DNA of 45,233 bases. It comes from Lacimicrobium alkaliphilum (GTDB lineage Bacteria > Pseudomonadota > Gammaproteobacteria > Enterobacterales > Alteromonadaceae). Of this stretch, positions 9,067-18,117 are shown piece after piece. Every line of letters begins with the position of its first letter. Positions within the stretch are counted from its first letter, which is position 1. Made by a program: the position numbers and the translations under genes. The stretch is taken from positions 25,692-70,924 of the forward strand of contig NZ_NISX01000021.1 of NCBI RefSeq assembly GCF_002591895.1. Direction: 5' to 3'. The notes beneath the pieces are model-generated. The model had not been told where the DNA came from and did no database searches. It saw nothing but the letters and a program-made list of their open reading frames with translations.

Positions 9067-9188
9067 GCTCCTGCGCATCCTTGCGCCCACGGCATACGAC
9101 CGCCAGGGATGGCGGAAGTGCAGGTCATGCAGGAGCACCATGGCGTATGGAACGCCATGGAACAGCTTTAGCTGGCCTGCCTAGCAGG
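9067..9188. repeat. Cluster of nested and tandem perfect inverted repeats
   Basis: Between the SRPBCC gene and the tRNA-Leu terminator are several perfect hairpins packed into about 120 nt. An outer pair GCTCCTGC (9067-9074) and GCAGGAGC (9129-9136) encloses CCGCCA-GGGA-TGGCGG (9100-9115). It is followed by CCATGGCG-TATGGAA-CGCCATGG (9138-9160), CAGC-TTTA-GCTG (9163-9174) and CCTGC-CTA-GCAGG (9176-9188). None has a T-tract, so they are not simple terminators. The arrangement looks like a dispersed palindromic intergenic element (REP/BIME-like). Whether other copies exist in the genome cannot be seen here. Confidence 0.65.
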
Positions 9189-9239
9189 TAAACTACAGGG
9201 AAGTAGCTTATAATTACCTGCCCGTCCATCCCTGGGCAT

Positions 9240-9264
9240 AAAAAAACCGGCTTTCGCCGGTTTT
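9240..9264 (-). terminator. Rho-independent terminator after tRNA-Leu
   Basis: A hairpin with CCGGC at 9247-9251, loop 9252-9255 and GCCGG at 9256-9260, lengthened by flanking A/T pairs. Read on the minus strand it is followed by seven T residues. It lies just beyond the 3' CCA of the tRNA and closes the secG-tRNA transcript. The T-run on the plus side (TTTTC) may also stop transcripts from the SRPBCC gene. Confidence 0.85.
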
Positions 9265-9269
9265 CAATT

Positions 9270-9356
9270 TGGTGCGGATGGCGAGACTTGAACTCGCACG
9301 ACCGTTAGGCCACTACCCCCTCAAGATAGCGTGTCTACCAATTCCACCACATCCGC
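9270..9356 (-). tRNA. tRNA-Leu (anticodon GAG)
   Basis: An 87-nt tRNA with the CCA encoded (9272-9270). The acceptor stem GCGGATG pairs with CATCCGC. The anticodon stem CTATC/GGTAG carries loop TTGAGGG, giving anticodon GAG, which reads CUC/CUU. A long variable arm (TGGCCTAACGGTCG) marks it as a class II tRNA, and the D-arm AATTGGTAGAC and T-arm GAGTTCAAGTCTC are standard for tRNA-Leu. It lies just downstream of secG on the same strand, the same arrangement as secG-leuU in enterobacteria. Confidence 0.97.
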
Positions 9357-9362
9357 ATAAAC

Positions 9363-9701
9363 TCAGTCAGGGATATCTGTAGGTTGATTCCCCGGAACAT
9401 CCTGCTCGGCAGGTACCTGCTCAGAGGCCGGCACTTCGAGATTCTCCCACTCATCACCTTGCTTCTCATTACCTGCCGTCATCGCACCGAGAAGCAGGCT
9501 GATGGCAAAAAACAATGTTGCCAGAACAGCAGTAAAGCGGCTTAAAAAGTTACCCGAACCGCCTGAACCAAATACGGTGTTGGACGCACCGGCACCAAAC
9601 GAGGCACCCATGTCTGCGCCTTTACCACGCTGAATCAGCACCAGGCCGATTAATCCAAGCGCGACCAGCAGATATACCACCATTAATACTTCGTAAAGCA
9701 T
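9363..9701 (-). CDS. secG: Protein-export translocon subunit SecG
   Basis: A 112-aa inner-membrane subunit that assists SecYEG/SecA protein translocation. Two membrane helices are visible (VLMVVYLLVALGLIGLVLI at about 5-23 and FTAVLATLFFAISLLLGAM at about 57-75). The family's cytoplasmic loop between them includes QRGKGADMGASFGAGAS, FGSGGSGNFLSR. The C-terminal tail is acidic and Pro/Glu-rich, as is usual and variable. ATG 9701 is preceded by AGGTAA, 13 nt after the tpiA stop. Upstream tpiA and downstream tRNA-Leu match the conserved gammaproteobacterial order. Confidence 0.97.
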   Translation of the reverse strand: MLYEVLMVVYLLVALGLIGLVLIQRGKGADMGASFGAGASNTVFGSGGSGNFLSRFTAVLATLFFAISLLLGAMTAGNEKQGDEWENLEVPASEQVPAEQDVPGNQPTDIPD

Positions 9702-9714
9702 GCTTTACCTCAAA

Positions 9715-10467
9715 TCAGTTTGCCGACTGGCAAATTGCTAAAAATTCATCTTGTTTGAGACTGGCGCCGCCTATCAGGCCGCCATCTACATCTGCCTGAG
9801 CAAAGAGTGCTGAGGCGTTTCTGGCGTTAACACTGCCGCCATATAAAATTCTGATTCTCATTCCCGCTTCACTGTCAGCCTTAGCCAGATGTTCGCGGAT
9901 AAATCTGTGCACATCCTGTGCTTGCTCCGGCGTCGCAGACTGACCTGTGCCTATCGCCCAAACGGGTTCGTAAGCAATCACCAACTCAGATAAGCGTTCA
10001 ACCCCTATTGTGCTGATAACCGCATCCAGTTGTTCGGCTACGTAATCAAAAACCTGTCCGGCTTCACGTACCTGTAAGGGTTCGCCGACACAAACTATGG
10101 GGGTTAGCCCCTGTTCCAGCGCCGCGCTGGCTTTTTTTGCCACCAACTCATTGCTTTCACTGTGATCAGTGCGCCGCTCAGAATGGCCGACAATAACAAA
10201 CTGACAACCCAGTTCTGCAAACATTCCCGCACTAATATCACCGGTATGAGCCCCAGCCTCAAACAGACTGATGTCCTGAGCACCCGTTAACAAATCCGGC
10301 GCATCAAAAGCGTTGATATACACCGCAGGAGGACAGACAACAATATCGACATTGTCCAGTTCGATGCTACTGATGCTTTGTTGCATTGTTTTGACCAATG
10401 CCAGGTTACCGTTCATCTTCCAGTTACCTGCCACTATCGGCCGTCTGTTATTATTTGCATTCGCCAT
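9715..10467 (-). CDS. tpiA: Triosephosphate isomerase
   Basis: Interconverts dihydroxyacetone phosphate and glyceraldehyde 3-phosphate in glycolysis and gluconeogenesis. A 250-aa TIM barrel with K17 (GNWKMNG), the electrophile H95 (VIVGHSERR) and the catalytic base E167 (AYEPVWAIGTG); the C-terminal phosphate loop reads LYGGSVNARN, GLIGGASL. Two adjacent ATGs exist (10470 and 10467); GGAG upstream is better spaced for 10467. It follows glmM after about 90 nt and precedes secG by 13 nt. Confidence 0.98.
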   Translation of the reverse strand: MANANNNRRPIVAGNWKMNGNLALVKTMQQSISSIELDNVDIVVCPPAVYINAFDAPDLLTGAQDISLFEAGAHTGDISAGMFAELGCQFVIVGHSERRTDHSESNELVAKKASAALEQGLTPIVCVGEPLQVREAGQVFDYVAEQLDAVISTIGVERLSELVIAYEPVWAIGTGQSATPEQAQDVHRFIREHLAKADSEAGMRIRILYGGSVNARNASALFAQADVDGGLIGGASLKQDEFLAICQSAN

Positions 10468-10559
10468 CATGACTCCAGGCTCACCGGGCGCGTCAATTCA
10501 AAGCGCGCGAGAGTTTAACCAACCCACCACAAAGTTACAAGCTTCAGGTGCGCGTTTCT

Positions 10560-11906
10560 TTACTGTGCGGTCACTTTTCGTACCGAATCAGCAATGTGTT
10601 CTGCCCATTTTCGCGCAACACTTTCATCGGTGGCTTCCACCATCACTCTGATAAGAGGCTCAGTTCCACTTTTGCGCAGCAGTACGCGGCCCTCCTCGCC
10701 CATCGACTGCTCAGCAGCGGCAACTGAGGTTTGCACTTCATCACTGTCAATTGGCACGGATGCCGAACCATACCGCACATTAATGAGGGTTTGCGGGAAC
10801 TTTTCCACACCCTGTCGCAGTTCATAAAGGTTCATATCAGCACGCAGCATTGAGGTTAACACCTGCAAACCGGACACAATACCGTCGCCCGTCGAAGCCA
10901 CGCCCAGGTTCAGTACATGCCCTGAACTTTCGCCGCCGATATTCCAGCCCTTTTCATTGAGCAGTTCCATCACATATCGATCGCCAACCTTACTGCGCGC
11001 AAACGGAATAGCCAACTGACCCAGCGCCACTTCCAGCCCCAGGTTACTCATCAGCGTACCGACCACACCACCACCGTTCAGTCGCCCTGATTTAAGGGCG
11101 TCCCGGGCGATGATATAGACAATTTCATCACCGTCGACCAGATTTCCCTTATGGTCAACCATCATAATCCGATCGCCGTCACCATCCAGAGCAAAACCAA
11201 GATCGGCATTTTCCGCCAATACTTTCTGGGTGATCGCCTGCATGGATGTCGCGCCCACTTCCTCATTGATATTCAGACCATTGGGAGAGGTGCCAATTTC
11301 GATGACCTCAGCACCCAGCTCTCTGAGTACATTCGGCGCAATATGGTAAGTAGCGCCATGGGCACAATCGACAACAATCTTAAGTCCCGTCAAAGATAAC
11401 TCTGACGGGAATGTACCCTTACAAAATTCTATATAGCGGCCCGCAGCATCGGCGACACGGATAGCCTTGCCCAACTTGTCAGAGTCCACACACTCCATGG
11501 GCTGTTCCATTTGTGCTTCAATGGCCTTTTCAACCTCATCAGGCAACTTAAAACCATCGGCAGAGAAAAACTTAATCCCGTTATCATAATAGGGATTGTG
11601 CGATGCGCTGATAACAATCCCGGCCTCAGAGCGAAAAGTTTTGGTCAGATAAGCAATCGCCGGCGTTGGCATGGGCCCTAATAATCCCACATTGATACCG
11701 GCGGCGGACAGCCCCGACTCCAACGCGGATTCGAGCATATAGCCAGAAATCCGGGTATCTTTACCAATCAACACTTTATTGGTGCCACGGCCGGATAAAA
11801 CTCTGCCGGCGGCCCAGCCCAATTTGATAACAAATTCCGGATTGATTGGGCTCTCACCCACCTTGCCGCGAATACCATCTGTTCCAAAATATTTTCTCTG
11901 ACTCAT
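10560..11906 (-). CDS. glmM: Phosphoglucosamine mutase
   Basis: Converts glucosamine 6-phosphate to glucosamine 1-phosphate for UDP-GlcNAc, the precursor of peptidoglycan and LPS. A 448-aa protein of the alpha-D-phosphohexomutase family. It has the N-terminal FGTDGIRG motif (7-14), the phosphoserine S102 in [12 protein letters not shown], the metal-binding loop DGDGDR near residue 243, the sugar loop GGESSGH, and the phosphate-binding [12 protein letters not shown] near the C-terminus. ATG 11906 has AAGGAAG just upstream and follows the folP stop by 8 nt. The folP-glmM order matches E. coli. Confidence 0.98.
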   Translation of the reverse strand: MSQRKYFGTDGIRGKVGESPINPEFVIKLGWAAGRVLSGRGTNKVLIGKDTRISGYMLESALESGLSAAGINVGLLGPMPTPAIAYLTKTFRSEAGIVISASHNPYYDNGIKFFSADGFKLPDEVEKAIEAQMEQPMECVDSDKLGKAIRVADAAGRYIEFCKGTFPSELSLTGLKIVVDCAHGATYHIAPNVLRELGAEVIEIGTSPNGLNINEEVGATSMQAITQKVLAENADLGFALDGDGDRIMMVDHKGNLVDGDEIVYIIARDALKSGRLNGGGVVGTLMSNLGLEVALGQLAIPFARSKVGDRYVMELLNEKGWNIGGESSGHVLNLGVASTGDGIVSGLQVLTSMLRADMNLYELRQGVEKFPQTLINVRYGSASVPIDSDEVQTSVAAAEQSMGEEGRVLLRKSGTEPLIRVMVEATDESVARKWAEHIADSVRKVTAQ

Positions 11907-11914
11907 TGTCTTCC

Positions 11915-12760
11915 TTATACCGACTTTGATCGGCTTTCTTCTGAATTCAGGGTCGCCTGAACCACCTTTAGTGCATCTGCTGTGGGCTTCACATCATGTA
12001 CACGAATAATCTGAGCACCTTTGATTGCTGCAATAGTGGCACAAGCCAGACTGCCCGCGAGCCGCTCTTCGACTTCATTGTTGAGTAGCTTTCCCAACAT
12101 CGATTTACGAGACATGCCCACCAGCAGGGGACAGCCTAATTGGTGAAAATGCCCGAGCTGGTTTAACAACTGGTAATTATGCTGCAAACTCTTGCCAAAA
12201 CCAAAGCCCGGATCTAATAAAACACGTTCCTGTCTGATTCCTGCCTTACTGCAAGCCTCGAGTCGTTGTCGGAACATCGCGCTAATGTCGCCAAGCAAGT
12301 CATCATAATGAGGCTGGTGCTGCATTGTACGGGGTTGTCCCTGCATATGCATAAGACATACTGCCGCATTGGTGGATGAGGCAGCTATCAGGGCACCGTC
12401 TTCCTGTAGCGCCCGTACGTCGTTAATCAAGACGGCACCCGCTTTGACCGCTTCGGTCATCACTTGCGCTTTGCTGGTATCAATGGAAATCAGGGTATCA
12501 AAATTACGGCTGATAGCTTCTATGACCGGAACGACCCGATCTAACTCCTGCTGTACTGAAACATTTTTTGCACCCGGCCTGGTCGATTCACCACCTACAT
12601 CAATAAAATCGGCCCCTTCACAAAGCATGTTCTTTGTCTGACGCAATGCGCTATCTAAGTGGTTATATCTGCCACCATCGGAAAACGAGTCCGGCGTTAC
12701 ATTTAATATTCCCATCACCCTGGGAATGGATAAATCCAGTGTTTTATTGGCAAATTTCAT
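11915..12760 (-). CDS. folP: Dihydropteroate synthase
   Basis: Condenses p-aminobenzoate with dihydropterin pyrophosphate in folate synthesis; the sulfonamide target. A 281-aa TIM barrel with the N-terminal [17 protein letters not shown] (substrate loop 1), [11 protein letters not shown] (loop 2), the strands [10 protein letters not shown] and [17 protein letters not shown], and GMSRKSMLG, with IRVHDV near the C-terminus. It is placed between ftsH and glmM, as in E. coli. The 82-nt gap from ftsH contains a GC-rich hairpin. Confidence 0.98.
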   Translation of the reverse strand: MKFANKTLDLSIPRVMGILNVTPDSFSDGGRYNHLDSALRQTKNMLCEGADFIDVGGESTRPGAKNVSVQQELDRVVPVIEAISRNFDTLISIDTSKAQVMTEAVKAGAVLINDVRALQEDGALIAASSTNAAVCLMHMQGQPRTMQHQPHYDDLLGDISAMFRQRLEACSKAGIRQERVLLDPGFGFGKSLQHNYQLLNQLGHFHQLGCPLLVGMSRKSMLGKLLNNEVEERLAGSLACATIAAIKGAQIIRVHDVKPTADALKVVQATLNSEESRSKSV

Positions 12761-12800
12761 TATCTTTGTCTCTGGTATCCATTGGGACTACATACAGCAA

Positions 12801-12818
12801 GGGCGCCCTAAAGCGCCC
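12801..12818. repeat. GC-rich hairpin between ftsH and folP
   Basis: GGGCGC (12801-12806), a six-base loop, then GCGCCC (12813-12818). On the minus strand, in which both neighbours are read, only TTGCTG follows, so it is not a good terminator for ftsH. It could stabilise a processed 3' end or lower read-through into folP. On the plus strand a T5 run follows, but no plus-strand gene ends here. Confidence 0.45.
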
Positions 12819-12842
12819 CTTTTTATTCATAAAGTGGATTAA

Positions 12843-14786
12843 CTAACCAGGTAAATCTCCCGGTTTACCCACTTCCGCATTGTTCGATTTTTCTTCCTTA
12901 TCCTTCGATTCATCCTCGCCTTTTCCTGAGTCTCTCGGCTCATTGCCTTTGGGTTTGTCGTTATCATCATCCCAATCAGCGGGCGGGCGTACGTCTTTAC
13001 GAGCCATCAAGTCGTCAATCTGCTTGGCGTCGATGGTCTCGTATTTCATCAGCGCATCCTTCATAGCATGTAAAATATCCATGTTATTCTTGAGAATGCT
13101 CTCAGCGCGTTGGTAGTTACGATCTATTACTGCCTTGATTTCCGCGTCAATGGCTCTGGCAGTATCATCGGACATGTTGCTGGCTTTGGCCATACTGCGC
13201 CCCAGAAACACTTCGCCCTCTTCTTCAGCATAAAGCATTGGCCCCATTTTCTCGGACAGCCCCCACTGAGTAACCATTTTCCGGGCCAGGTCTGTGGCAC
13301 GCTCGATATCATTAGAAGCGCCGGTGGTCACTTTCTCGCCACCATAAATAATATCTTCGGCTATCCGGCCTCCGTATAAACTGGAGATCATACTTTCGAT
13401 ATGCTGCTTGGTATAACTGAATCTATCCTGTTCAGGCAGATACATGGTTACCCCAAGTGCCCGGCCACGGGGAATAATCGACACCTTATACACCGGATCA
13501 TGCTCAGGCACCTCGCGCCCGACAATGGCGTGACCTGCCTCATGGTAAGCGGTCATTTCTTTTTCACTTTCCGACATCACCATAGACTTGCGCTCGGCAC
13601 CCATCATGATTTTGTCTTTAGCTTTATCAAACTCTTCCATGGTAACCAGGCGTCGGTTTGCCCGGGCTGCGAACAATGCCGCCTCATTAACCAGATTAGC
13701 CAGATCAGCACCGGAAAAGCCGGGTGTTCCGCGGGCAATAATCGCTGCATCCACGTTATCTGAGATGGGCACTTTGCGCATATGTACTTTGAGAATCTGT
13801 TCACGGCCACGAATGTCCGGAAGACCAACAACTACCTGACGATCGAAACGACCGGGACGCAGCAATGCCGGATCCAATACATCGGGTCGGTTTGTCGCGG
13901 CAATAACAATAATGCCTTCATGACCTTCAAAGCCATCCATCTCAACCAGCATCTGGTTAAGTGTCTGTTCACGCTCATCGTGCCCCCCACCTAAGCCAGC
14001 GCCACGCTGACGACCAACAGCATCGATCTCGTCAATAAAGATAATGCAGGGCGCTGATTTTTTAGCCTGTTCAAACATGTCACGAACCCTGGAGGCACCG
14101 ACACCCACAAACATTTCCACAAAATCTGAACCTGAGATAGTGAAAAAAGGCACCTTGGCTTCACCGGCAATAGCTTTGGCCAACAACGTCTTACCCGTAC
14201 CCGGAGGCCCCACCATCAATACACCAGTGGGAATTTTGCCACCGAGCTTCTGGAACTTAGTCGGTTCCCGTAAAAAATCCACCAGTTCGGAAACTTCTTC
14301 CTTGGCCTCATCGCAACCGGCAACATCCATAAAGGTCGTCTTTATCTGGTCTTCACCCAGAAGGCGGGCTTTACTCTTGCCAAAAGACATGGCGCCGCGA
14401 CCACCGCCGCCTTGCATCTGGCGCATAAAGAAAATCCATACACCAATCAACAACAGCATCGGGAACCAGGAGATAAAGATATTAGCCAGCATGGAAGGTT
14501 TTTCCGGTGGCTCACCTATTACTCTGACGTCACTTTTCAATAAATCGTTGAGCAGATCTTCATCATATGCAGTAGGTATATAGGTTACGAAGTTTTCACC
14601 ACTACGTTTAATACCTTTAATTTCCCGACCACTGATGCGTGCTTCGCGGATCAACCCCTGATTCACCTCTTTGATGAACTGGGTATAGTCATACTGTCGG
14701 CCGGCAGTATCGCTCGGCGTAAAGCTCTGGAATACCGTCATCAGAACAACGGCGATCACCAACCACAGAATTAAATTTTTTGCCAT
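12843..14786 (-). CDS. ftsH: ATP-dependent zinc metalloprotease FtsH
   Basis: A 647-aa membrane-anchored AAA+ protease that degrades unfolded membrane proteins and regulators such as sigma-32 and LpxC. Features: a first membrane helix at about 4-20, a periplasmic domain, a second helix at about 101-121, Walker A GPPGTGKT at 193-200, Walker [12 protein letters not shown], the second-region RPGRFDRQ, and the zinc site [11 protein letters not shown] near residue 415. The C-terminal tail is acidic and charged. I chose ATG 14786, which gives the N-terminus [10 protein letters not shown] usual for the family; the frame stays open for 36 more codons upstream without family similarity. It lies about 260 nt downstream of rlmE, as in E. 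coli. Confidence 0.98.
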   Translation of the reverse strand: MAKNLILWLVIAVVLMTVFQSFTPSDTAGRQYDYTQFIKEVNQGLIREARISGREIKGIKRSGENFVTYIPTAYDEDLLNDLLKSDVRVIGEPPEKPSMLANIFISWFPMLLLIGVWIFFMRQMQGGGGRGAMSFGKSKARLLGEDQIKTTFMDVAGCDEAKEEVSELVDFLREPTKFQKLGGKIPTGVLMVGPPGTGKTLLAKAIAGEAKVPFFTISGSDFVEMFVGVGASRVRDMFEQAKKSAPCIIFIDEIDAVGRQRGAGLGGGHDEREQTLNQMLVEMDGFEGHEGIIVIAATNRPDVLDPALLRPGRFDRQVVVGLPDIRGREQILKVHMRKVPISDNVDAAIIARGTPGFSGADLANLVNEAALFAARANRRLVTMEEFDKAKDKIMMGAERKSMVMSESEKEMTAYHEAGHAIVGREVPEHDPVYKVSIIPRGRALGVTMYLPEQDRFSYTKQHIESMISSLYGGRIAEDIIYGGEKVTTGASNDIERATDLARKMVTQWGLSEKMGPMLYAEEEGEVFLGRSMAKASNMSDDTARAIDAEIKAVIDRNYQRAESILKNNMDILHAMKDALMKYETIDAKQIDDLMARKDVRPPADWDDDNDKPKGNEPRDSGKGEDESKDKEEKSNNAEVGKPGDLPG

Positions 14787-15044
14787 ATCGCTCAACGCTA
14801 TAACCTCTGTAAAACAGTTTGTTTGCCGGGCAGTTTGCGCCTGTTGGTTGCAACTACCCGGCTTGCCATCACAGACGGGGTTCCCCGACCGCATTTTGGT
14901 TTATCCACTCTGGTCTAAACCGGCAGCTTTCTCAGATCCTGCCAGATAAGCACGTCAGATTCTTTAATCTGGCTCCATCGACAGCGCCAAGACTACTATA
15001 GTTTATACTCTTGTGACAGAGCAGGCCTGATCTTGTCAGCCAAT

Positions 15045-15677
15045 TTATCCAGCCTTAAATCCCGTCGCCACCAGATACACTTCACGTGACCTGGCCCGCG
15101 AAGAATCAGGTTTACGGGTCTTAATGTTCTTAAATGCCTGTCTCATTTGTACAAAAAACTCATCAAAACCTTCGCCCTGAAATACTTTGACAGCAAAACT
15201 GCCGTTCGGTTTTAGTACCTGTCTGCACATATCCATTGCCAATTCTACCAGATACATGGATCGGGCCTGATCCACCGCATTATTTCCACTCATGTTCGGT
15301 GCCATATCTGACAACACCACATCCACATTGTTTCCGCCGATTCGATTTAATAATGCGTCAATCACTGCTTCTTCGCGAAAATCCCCTTGCAGAAAGTCTA
15401 CGCCGGGCAAAGGCTCCATAGGCAGAATATCACAGGCTATCACCTGCCCCTTATCACCTACCAGTTGTGCAGACAACTGAGACCACCCACCAGGAGCCGC
15501 TCCTAAGTCTACGACCGTCATCGCCGGTTTGATCAATCTGTCCTTCTGCTGAATCTGCTCCAGCTTAAAGACAGCCCGTGAGCGCCAGCCCTGCTTCTGT
15601 GCTTTTTGCACATAGGGATCATCAAAATGTTCTTTCAACCAGCGAGCACTGCTGGCAGATCGGGTCTTTTTTGTCAT
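15045..15677 (-). CDS. rlmE: 23S rRNA 2'-O-ribose methyltransferase RlmE
   Basis: A 210-aa SAM-dependent enzyme that methylates the ribose of U2552 in 23S rRNA, important for late 50S assembly. It has the SAM-binding [12 protein letters not shown] motif (about 56-67), [18 protein letters not shown], and the catalytic-region [12 protein letters not shown] and [10 protein letters not shown]. Length matches E. coli FtsJ/RlmE. It lies immediately upstream of ftsH on the same strand and is divergent from yhbY, the conserved E. coli layout. Confidence 0.98.
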   Translation of the reverse strand: MTKKTRSASSARWLKEHFDDPYVQKAQKQGWRSRAVFKLEQIQQKDRLIKPAMTVVDLGAAPGGWSQLSAQLVGDKGQVIACDILPMEPLPGVDFLQGDFREEAVIDALLNRIGGNNVDVVLSDMAPNMSGNNAVDQARSMYLVELAMDMCRQVLKPNGSFAVKVFQGEGFDEFFVQMRQAFKNIKTRKPDSSRARSREVYLVATGFKAG

Positions 15678-15797
15678 ATCCTGAGAATGTCATTAGGCAT
15701 AGCGATGAGATGACGCTAGAATACCCTTTTTTCAACCCCAACGGCACCCTCTTTAATCGGGGATGCTTGTTTAATAAACAGATAAATTTGTAACTTA

Positions 15798-16094
15798 ATG
15801 ATTCTTTCTACCAAGCAAAAGCAATACCTCAAAGGCCTGGCCCACTCTCTCAAACCCGTTGTACAACTGGGCAATAATGGCCTGACCGAAGGCGTTATGG
15901 CAGAAATCGACCTGGCACTTGAGCACCACGAGCTGATCAAGGTCAAGGTCCCTACCGATGACAAAGAGCAAAAACGTCTGATTTGTGATGCCATCAGCCG
16001 GGAAGCCAAAGCAGTCAATGTTCAGCTTATTGGTCATACACTGGTACTTTATCGCCAAAGCGATGAGAAGAAAATTCGAATTCCAAAAACCTGA
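15798..16094 (+). CDS. yhbY: Ribosome assembly RNA-binding protein YhbY
   Basis: A 98-aa single CRM-domain protein that associates with pre-50S particles. The CRM signature is complete: LKGLAHSLKPVVQLGNNGL, with the KH-like GNNG at residues 25-28, then ELIKVKVP and a C-terminal LIGHTLVLYR strand. It is divergent from rlmE over about 120 nt, a conserved arrangement. No strong ribosome site is seen ahead of ATG 15798. A gene-free region of nearly 500 nt follows. Confidence 0.96.
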   Translation: MILSTKQKQYLKGLAHSLKPVVQLGNNGLTEGVMAEIDLALEHHELIKVKVPTDDKEQKRLICDAISREAKAVNVQLIGHTLVLYRQSDEKKIRIPKT

Positions 16095-16584
16095 CACTTG
16101 GCAACCTGTACTATGCAGCGCCGCTGATTCACTGATTTTTCGGTACAGACATCAGCGCCGCTTCTGATCGTAGCCGCCTTGTTTTAACAAGGGCCACTGT
16201 GTTTCTATCAGTACTGACTCCTGCCAATATATTCGCAAGGTAAAATTTACCGATAACGGGCATCTGCGTTACCAAGGCTGTAAATATCAGATTAATTCGT
16301 TTTATTACTGAAGTTAATGAAATAGAAATCGCAGCCTTAATCTCACAAGACATTATCATTTACCCCCGGCTTCGGTGTCTTTTAAAAGTTTAAGGCTATA
16401 CGCTCACCGATACTAAAAAGAATTGATGCATGCTAAAATCTGCGTTTCACACTGAATAGACACCGAAACAATAAAAACCCGACTTGTTTTATTGCAATAT
16501 ATTCAATGTGAATATATTTTAAATTGAGTGTCTGATACCGCAATAATTTATCCTAATTCAATATTAATCTAAAAAGGTGACTTG
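16095..16584. promoter_or_regulatory. AT-rich upstream region of the H-NS gene
   Basis: About 490 nt with no convincing gene. It becomes strongly AT-rich toward H-NS. Visible elements are a perfect 10-bp inverted repeat AATATATTCA/TGAATATATT with a 3-nt spacer (16496-16518), a distant inverted pair TTCGGTGTCT (16371-16380) and AGACACCGAA (16458-16467), and a short hairpin CCTTGTT-TT-AACAAGG near 16178-16193. AAGGTGA gives a good ribosome site for ATG 16585. Such AT-rich tracts commonly serve as H-NS nucleation sites for autorepression; that is inferred here. Confidence 0.6.
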
Positions 16585-16977
16585 ATGAGTGATTTTATAA
16601 AGATTCTTACCCACGCCCGACGCCTTCAGGCTGCCGTAAAGGAACTCTCTGTATCTGAACTGGAACAGGTTAGCGATAAACTCGCTGATGTTATTGAGAA
16701 AAAGAAACAACAGGAAGCTGAGAAAAGAAGAGAAACGGAAAGGAAGCAAGCAGTAAGAGATGCAATTCTCAGACAAATGCACGAGGCTGGCCTGGATATT
16801 AGTGACTTGGGTGGCTCTGCAACATCCGGCAATAAAAAAACCGGGCAGAAAAGACCGATTAAATACCGTTTTGTAGATGACGCAGGCAATGAGCACACCT
16901 GGACAGGAATTGGCCGCACACCAAAAGTATTCGCCAAGCTCAAACAGCAAGGCCAACTGGATAAACACAGCGTTTAA
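16585..16977 (+). CDS. hns: H-NS family nucleoid-associated protein
   Basis: A 130-aa DNA-binding protein that coats and silences AT-rich DNA. The N-terminal half is a charged coiled-coil oligomerisation region (about 5-65), followed by a linker and the C-terminal DNA-binding domain with the core motif TWTGIGRTP at 105-113 (E. coli has Gln instead of Ile). It is slightly shorter than E. coli H-NS (137). ATG 16585 is favoured over TTG 16582 by the AAGGTGA site. Monocistronic: a terminator follows at 16998. Horizontal islands in the genome would be its expected targets. Confidence 0.95.
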   Translation: MSDFIKILTHARRLQAAVKELSVSELEQVSDKLADVIEKKKQQEAEKRRETERKQAVRDAILRQMHEAGLDISDLGGSATSGNKKTGQKRPIKYRFVDDAGNEHTWTGIGRTPKVFAKLKQQGQLDKHSV

Positions 16978-16997
16978 TTTCTGCAAAATCCAATATT

Positions 16998-17023
16998 AAA
17001 AAGGCCGGCCCCCGGCCTTTTTT
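16998..17023 (+). terminator. Rho-independent terminator of the H-NS gene
   Basis: Stem AAAGGCCGG, a short C loop, and CCGGCCTTT, ending in a run of six T residues, about 20 nt beyond the H-NS stop. A-runs on the left side mean it could also act on the minus strand. Confidence 0.85.
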
Positions 17024-17195
17024 GTATCCGGTAAAAAACGGAAGTATCTTTTATACACTCTGGTTATCATCAGGAATACCTCCCCGGCATGTTGTTGTGG
17101 CAAAGTAGTGCCAATGTCCTTGAGCCCGGTCGTAATCCAACATCGCGTAAAAGGGCTATTGTTATACTATTAATTTCATAAGCAGGCGGGTAGCG

Positions 17196-18113
17196 ATGCA
17201 AGCAAAAATACAACAGGCAGTGAATCAAATCAGTAAAGTGATTCTTGGCAAAGAGCAGGAAATAAAACTGGCCCTCACTTGCCTCCTGGCTGGCGGACAC
17301 CTGCTCATAGAAGATTTGCCAGGAATGGGTAAAACCACTTTATCAAATGCCCTGGCGAGGGTATTTGGTCTTGGCTTTTCGCGTATTCAATTCACTTCCG
17401 ATCTACTACCAGCAGATATGTTAGGCGTTAATATTTTTAATACCCAACATCAGGTTTTCAACTTTCATCCGGGGCCGCTGTTTAATCAGGTGGTGCTGGC
17501 GGACGAAATAAATCGTGCCAGCCCGAAGACACAAAGCGCGCTGCTTGAGGCGATGGAGGAACACCAGATCAGCCTTGATGGTGAGACCCATGCATTGCCG
17601 TCGCCCTTTTTTGTCATCGGCACCCAGAATCCGGAGCATCAGGCCGGTACCTATCCTCTACCTGAATCACAGTTAGACAGATTCCTGATGCGTATTCAGC
17701 TGGGGTACCCAAGCTGGCAGGCAGAGAAAGACATGCTCAGGCAACCCCAACAAAAGGAGGTGGAAAAGTTGCAGCCTGTTATCAGCCCCACATCCCTGAT
17801 TGAACTTCAGCAACAAATCAGTGAGGTTCATGCCTCTGACGATATTCTTGATTATATCCTGCGCCTGGTTACCTATAGCCGGGAATCAGAGAAGTTTCCC
17901 AGCGCATTATCCCCCAGGGCCAGCAAAGCACTGTTGCAGGCTGCCAGGAGCTGGGCGATGGTCAACAACCGTGACTATCTTATTCCCGAAGATGTGCAGA
18001 CAGTGTTACCTGCGGTCGCCGAACACCGCCTGCGCTCAGCATTAGCAGAACATCCTGCACAAACCAGTCTCAGTCAATGGTTACTGGAGCAGGTAGACCC
18101 ACTGGCCGCCTGA
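17196..18113 (+). CDS. MoxR family AAA+ ATPase
   Basis: A 305-aa MoxR-type AAA+ ATPase. Walker A is EDLPGMGKTTLS (K46), the sensor-like QFTSDLLPADMLG follows, Walker B is VLADEINRASPKTQSALLEAMEE, and FFVIGTQNPEHQAGTYPLPE and LDRFLMR are the usual MoxR blocks. Such proteins act as chaperones for neighbouring vWA, DUF58 or membrane proteins. The DUF58 gene starts 4 nt after its stop and the transglutaminase-like gene follows, a widespread three-gene unit. ATG 17196 is preceded by AGGCGGG. Confidence 0.95.
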   Translation: MQAKIQQAVNQISKVILGKEQEIKLALTCLLAGGHLLIEDLPGMGKTTLSNALARVFGLGFSRIQFTSDLLPADMLGVNIFNTQHQVFNFHPGPLFNQVVLADEINRASPKTQSALLEAMEEHQISLDGETHALPSPFFVIGTQNPEHQAGTYPLPESQLDRFLMRIQLGYPSWQAEKDMLRQPQQKEVEKLQPVISPTSLIELQQQISEVHASDDILDYILRLVTYSRESEKFPSALSPRASKALLQAARSWAMVNNRDYLIPEDVQTVLPAVAEHRLRSALAEHPAQTSLSQWLLEQVDPLAA

Positions 18114-18117
18114 AACC

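Noticed and set aside
9270-9356. tRNA-Leu as an integration (attB) site for a mobile element
   Set aside because: The tRNA is followed by its own terminator, then the hairpin cluster and core-like genes; no integrase or direct repeat of the tRNA 3' end is seen.
14044-14583. 179-codon plus-strand frame
   Set aside because: Antisense to the AAA region of ftsH; long only through codon bias.
16564-16986. 140-codon minus-strand frame rich in Phe and Leu
   Set aside because: Antisense to the H-NS gene, whose motif and ribosome site are clear.
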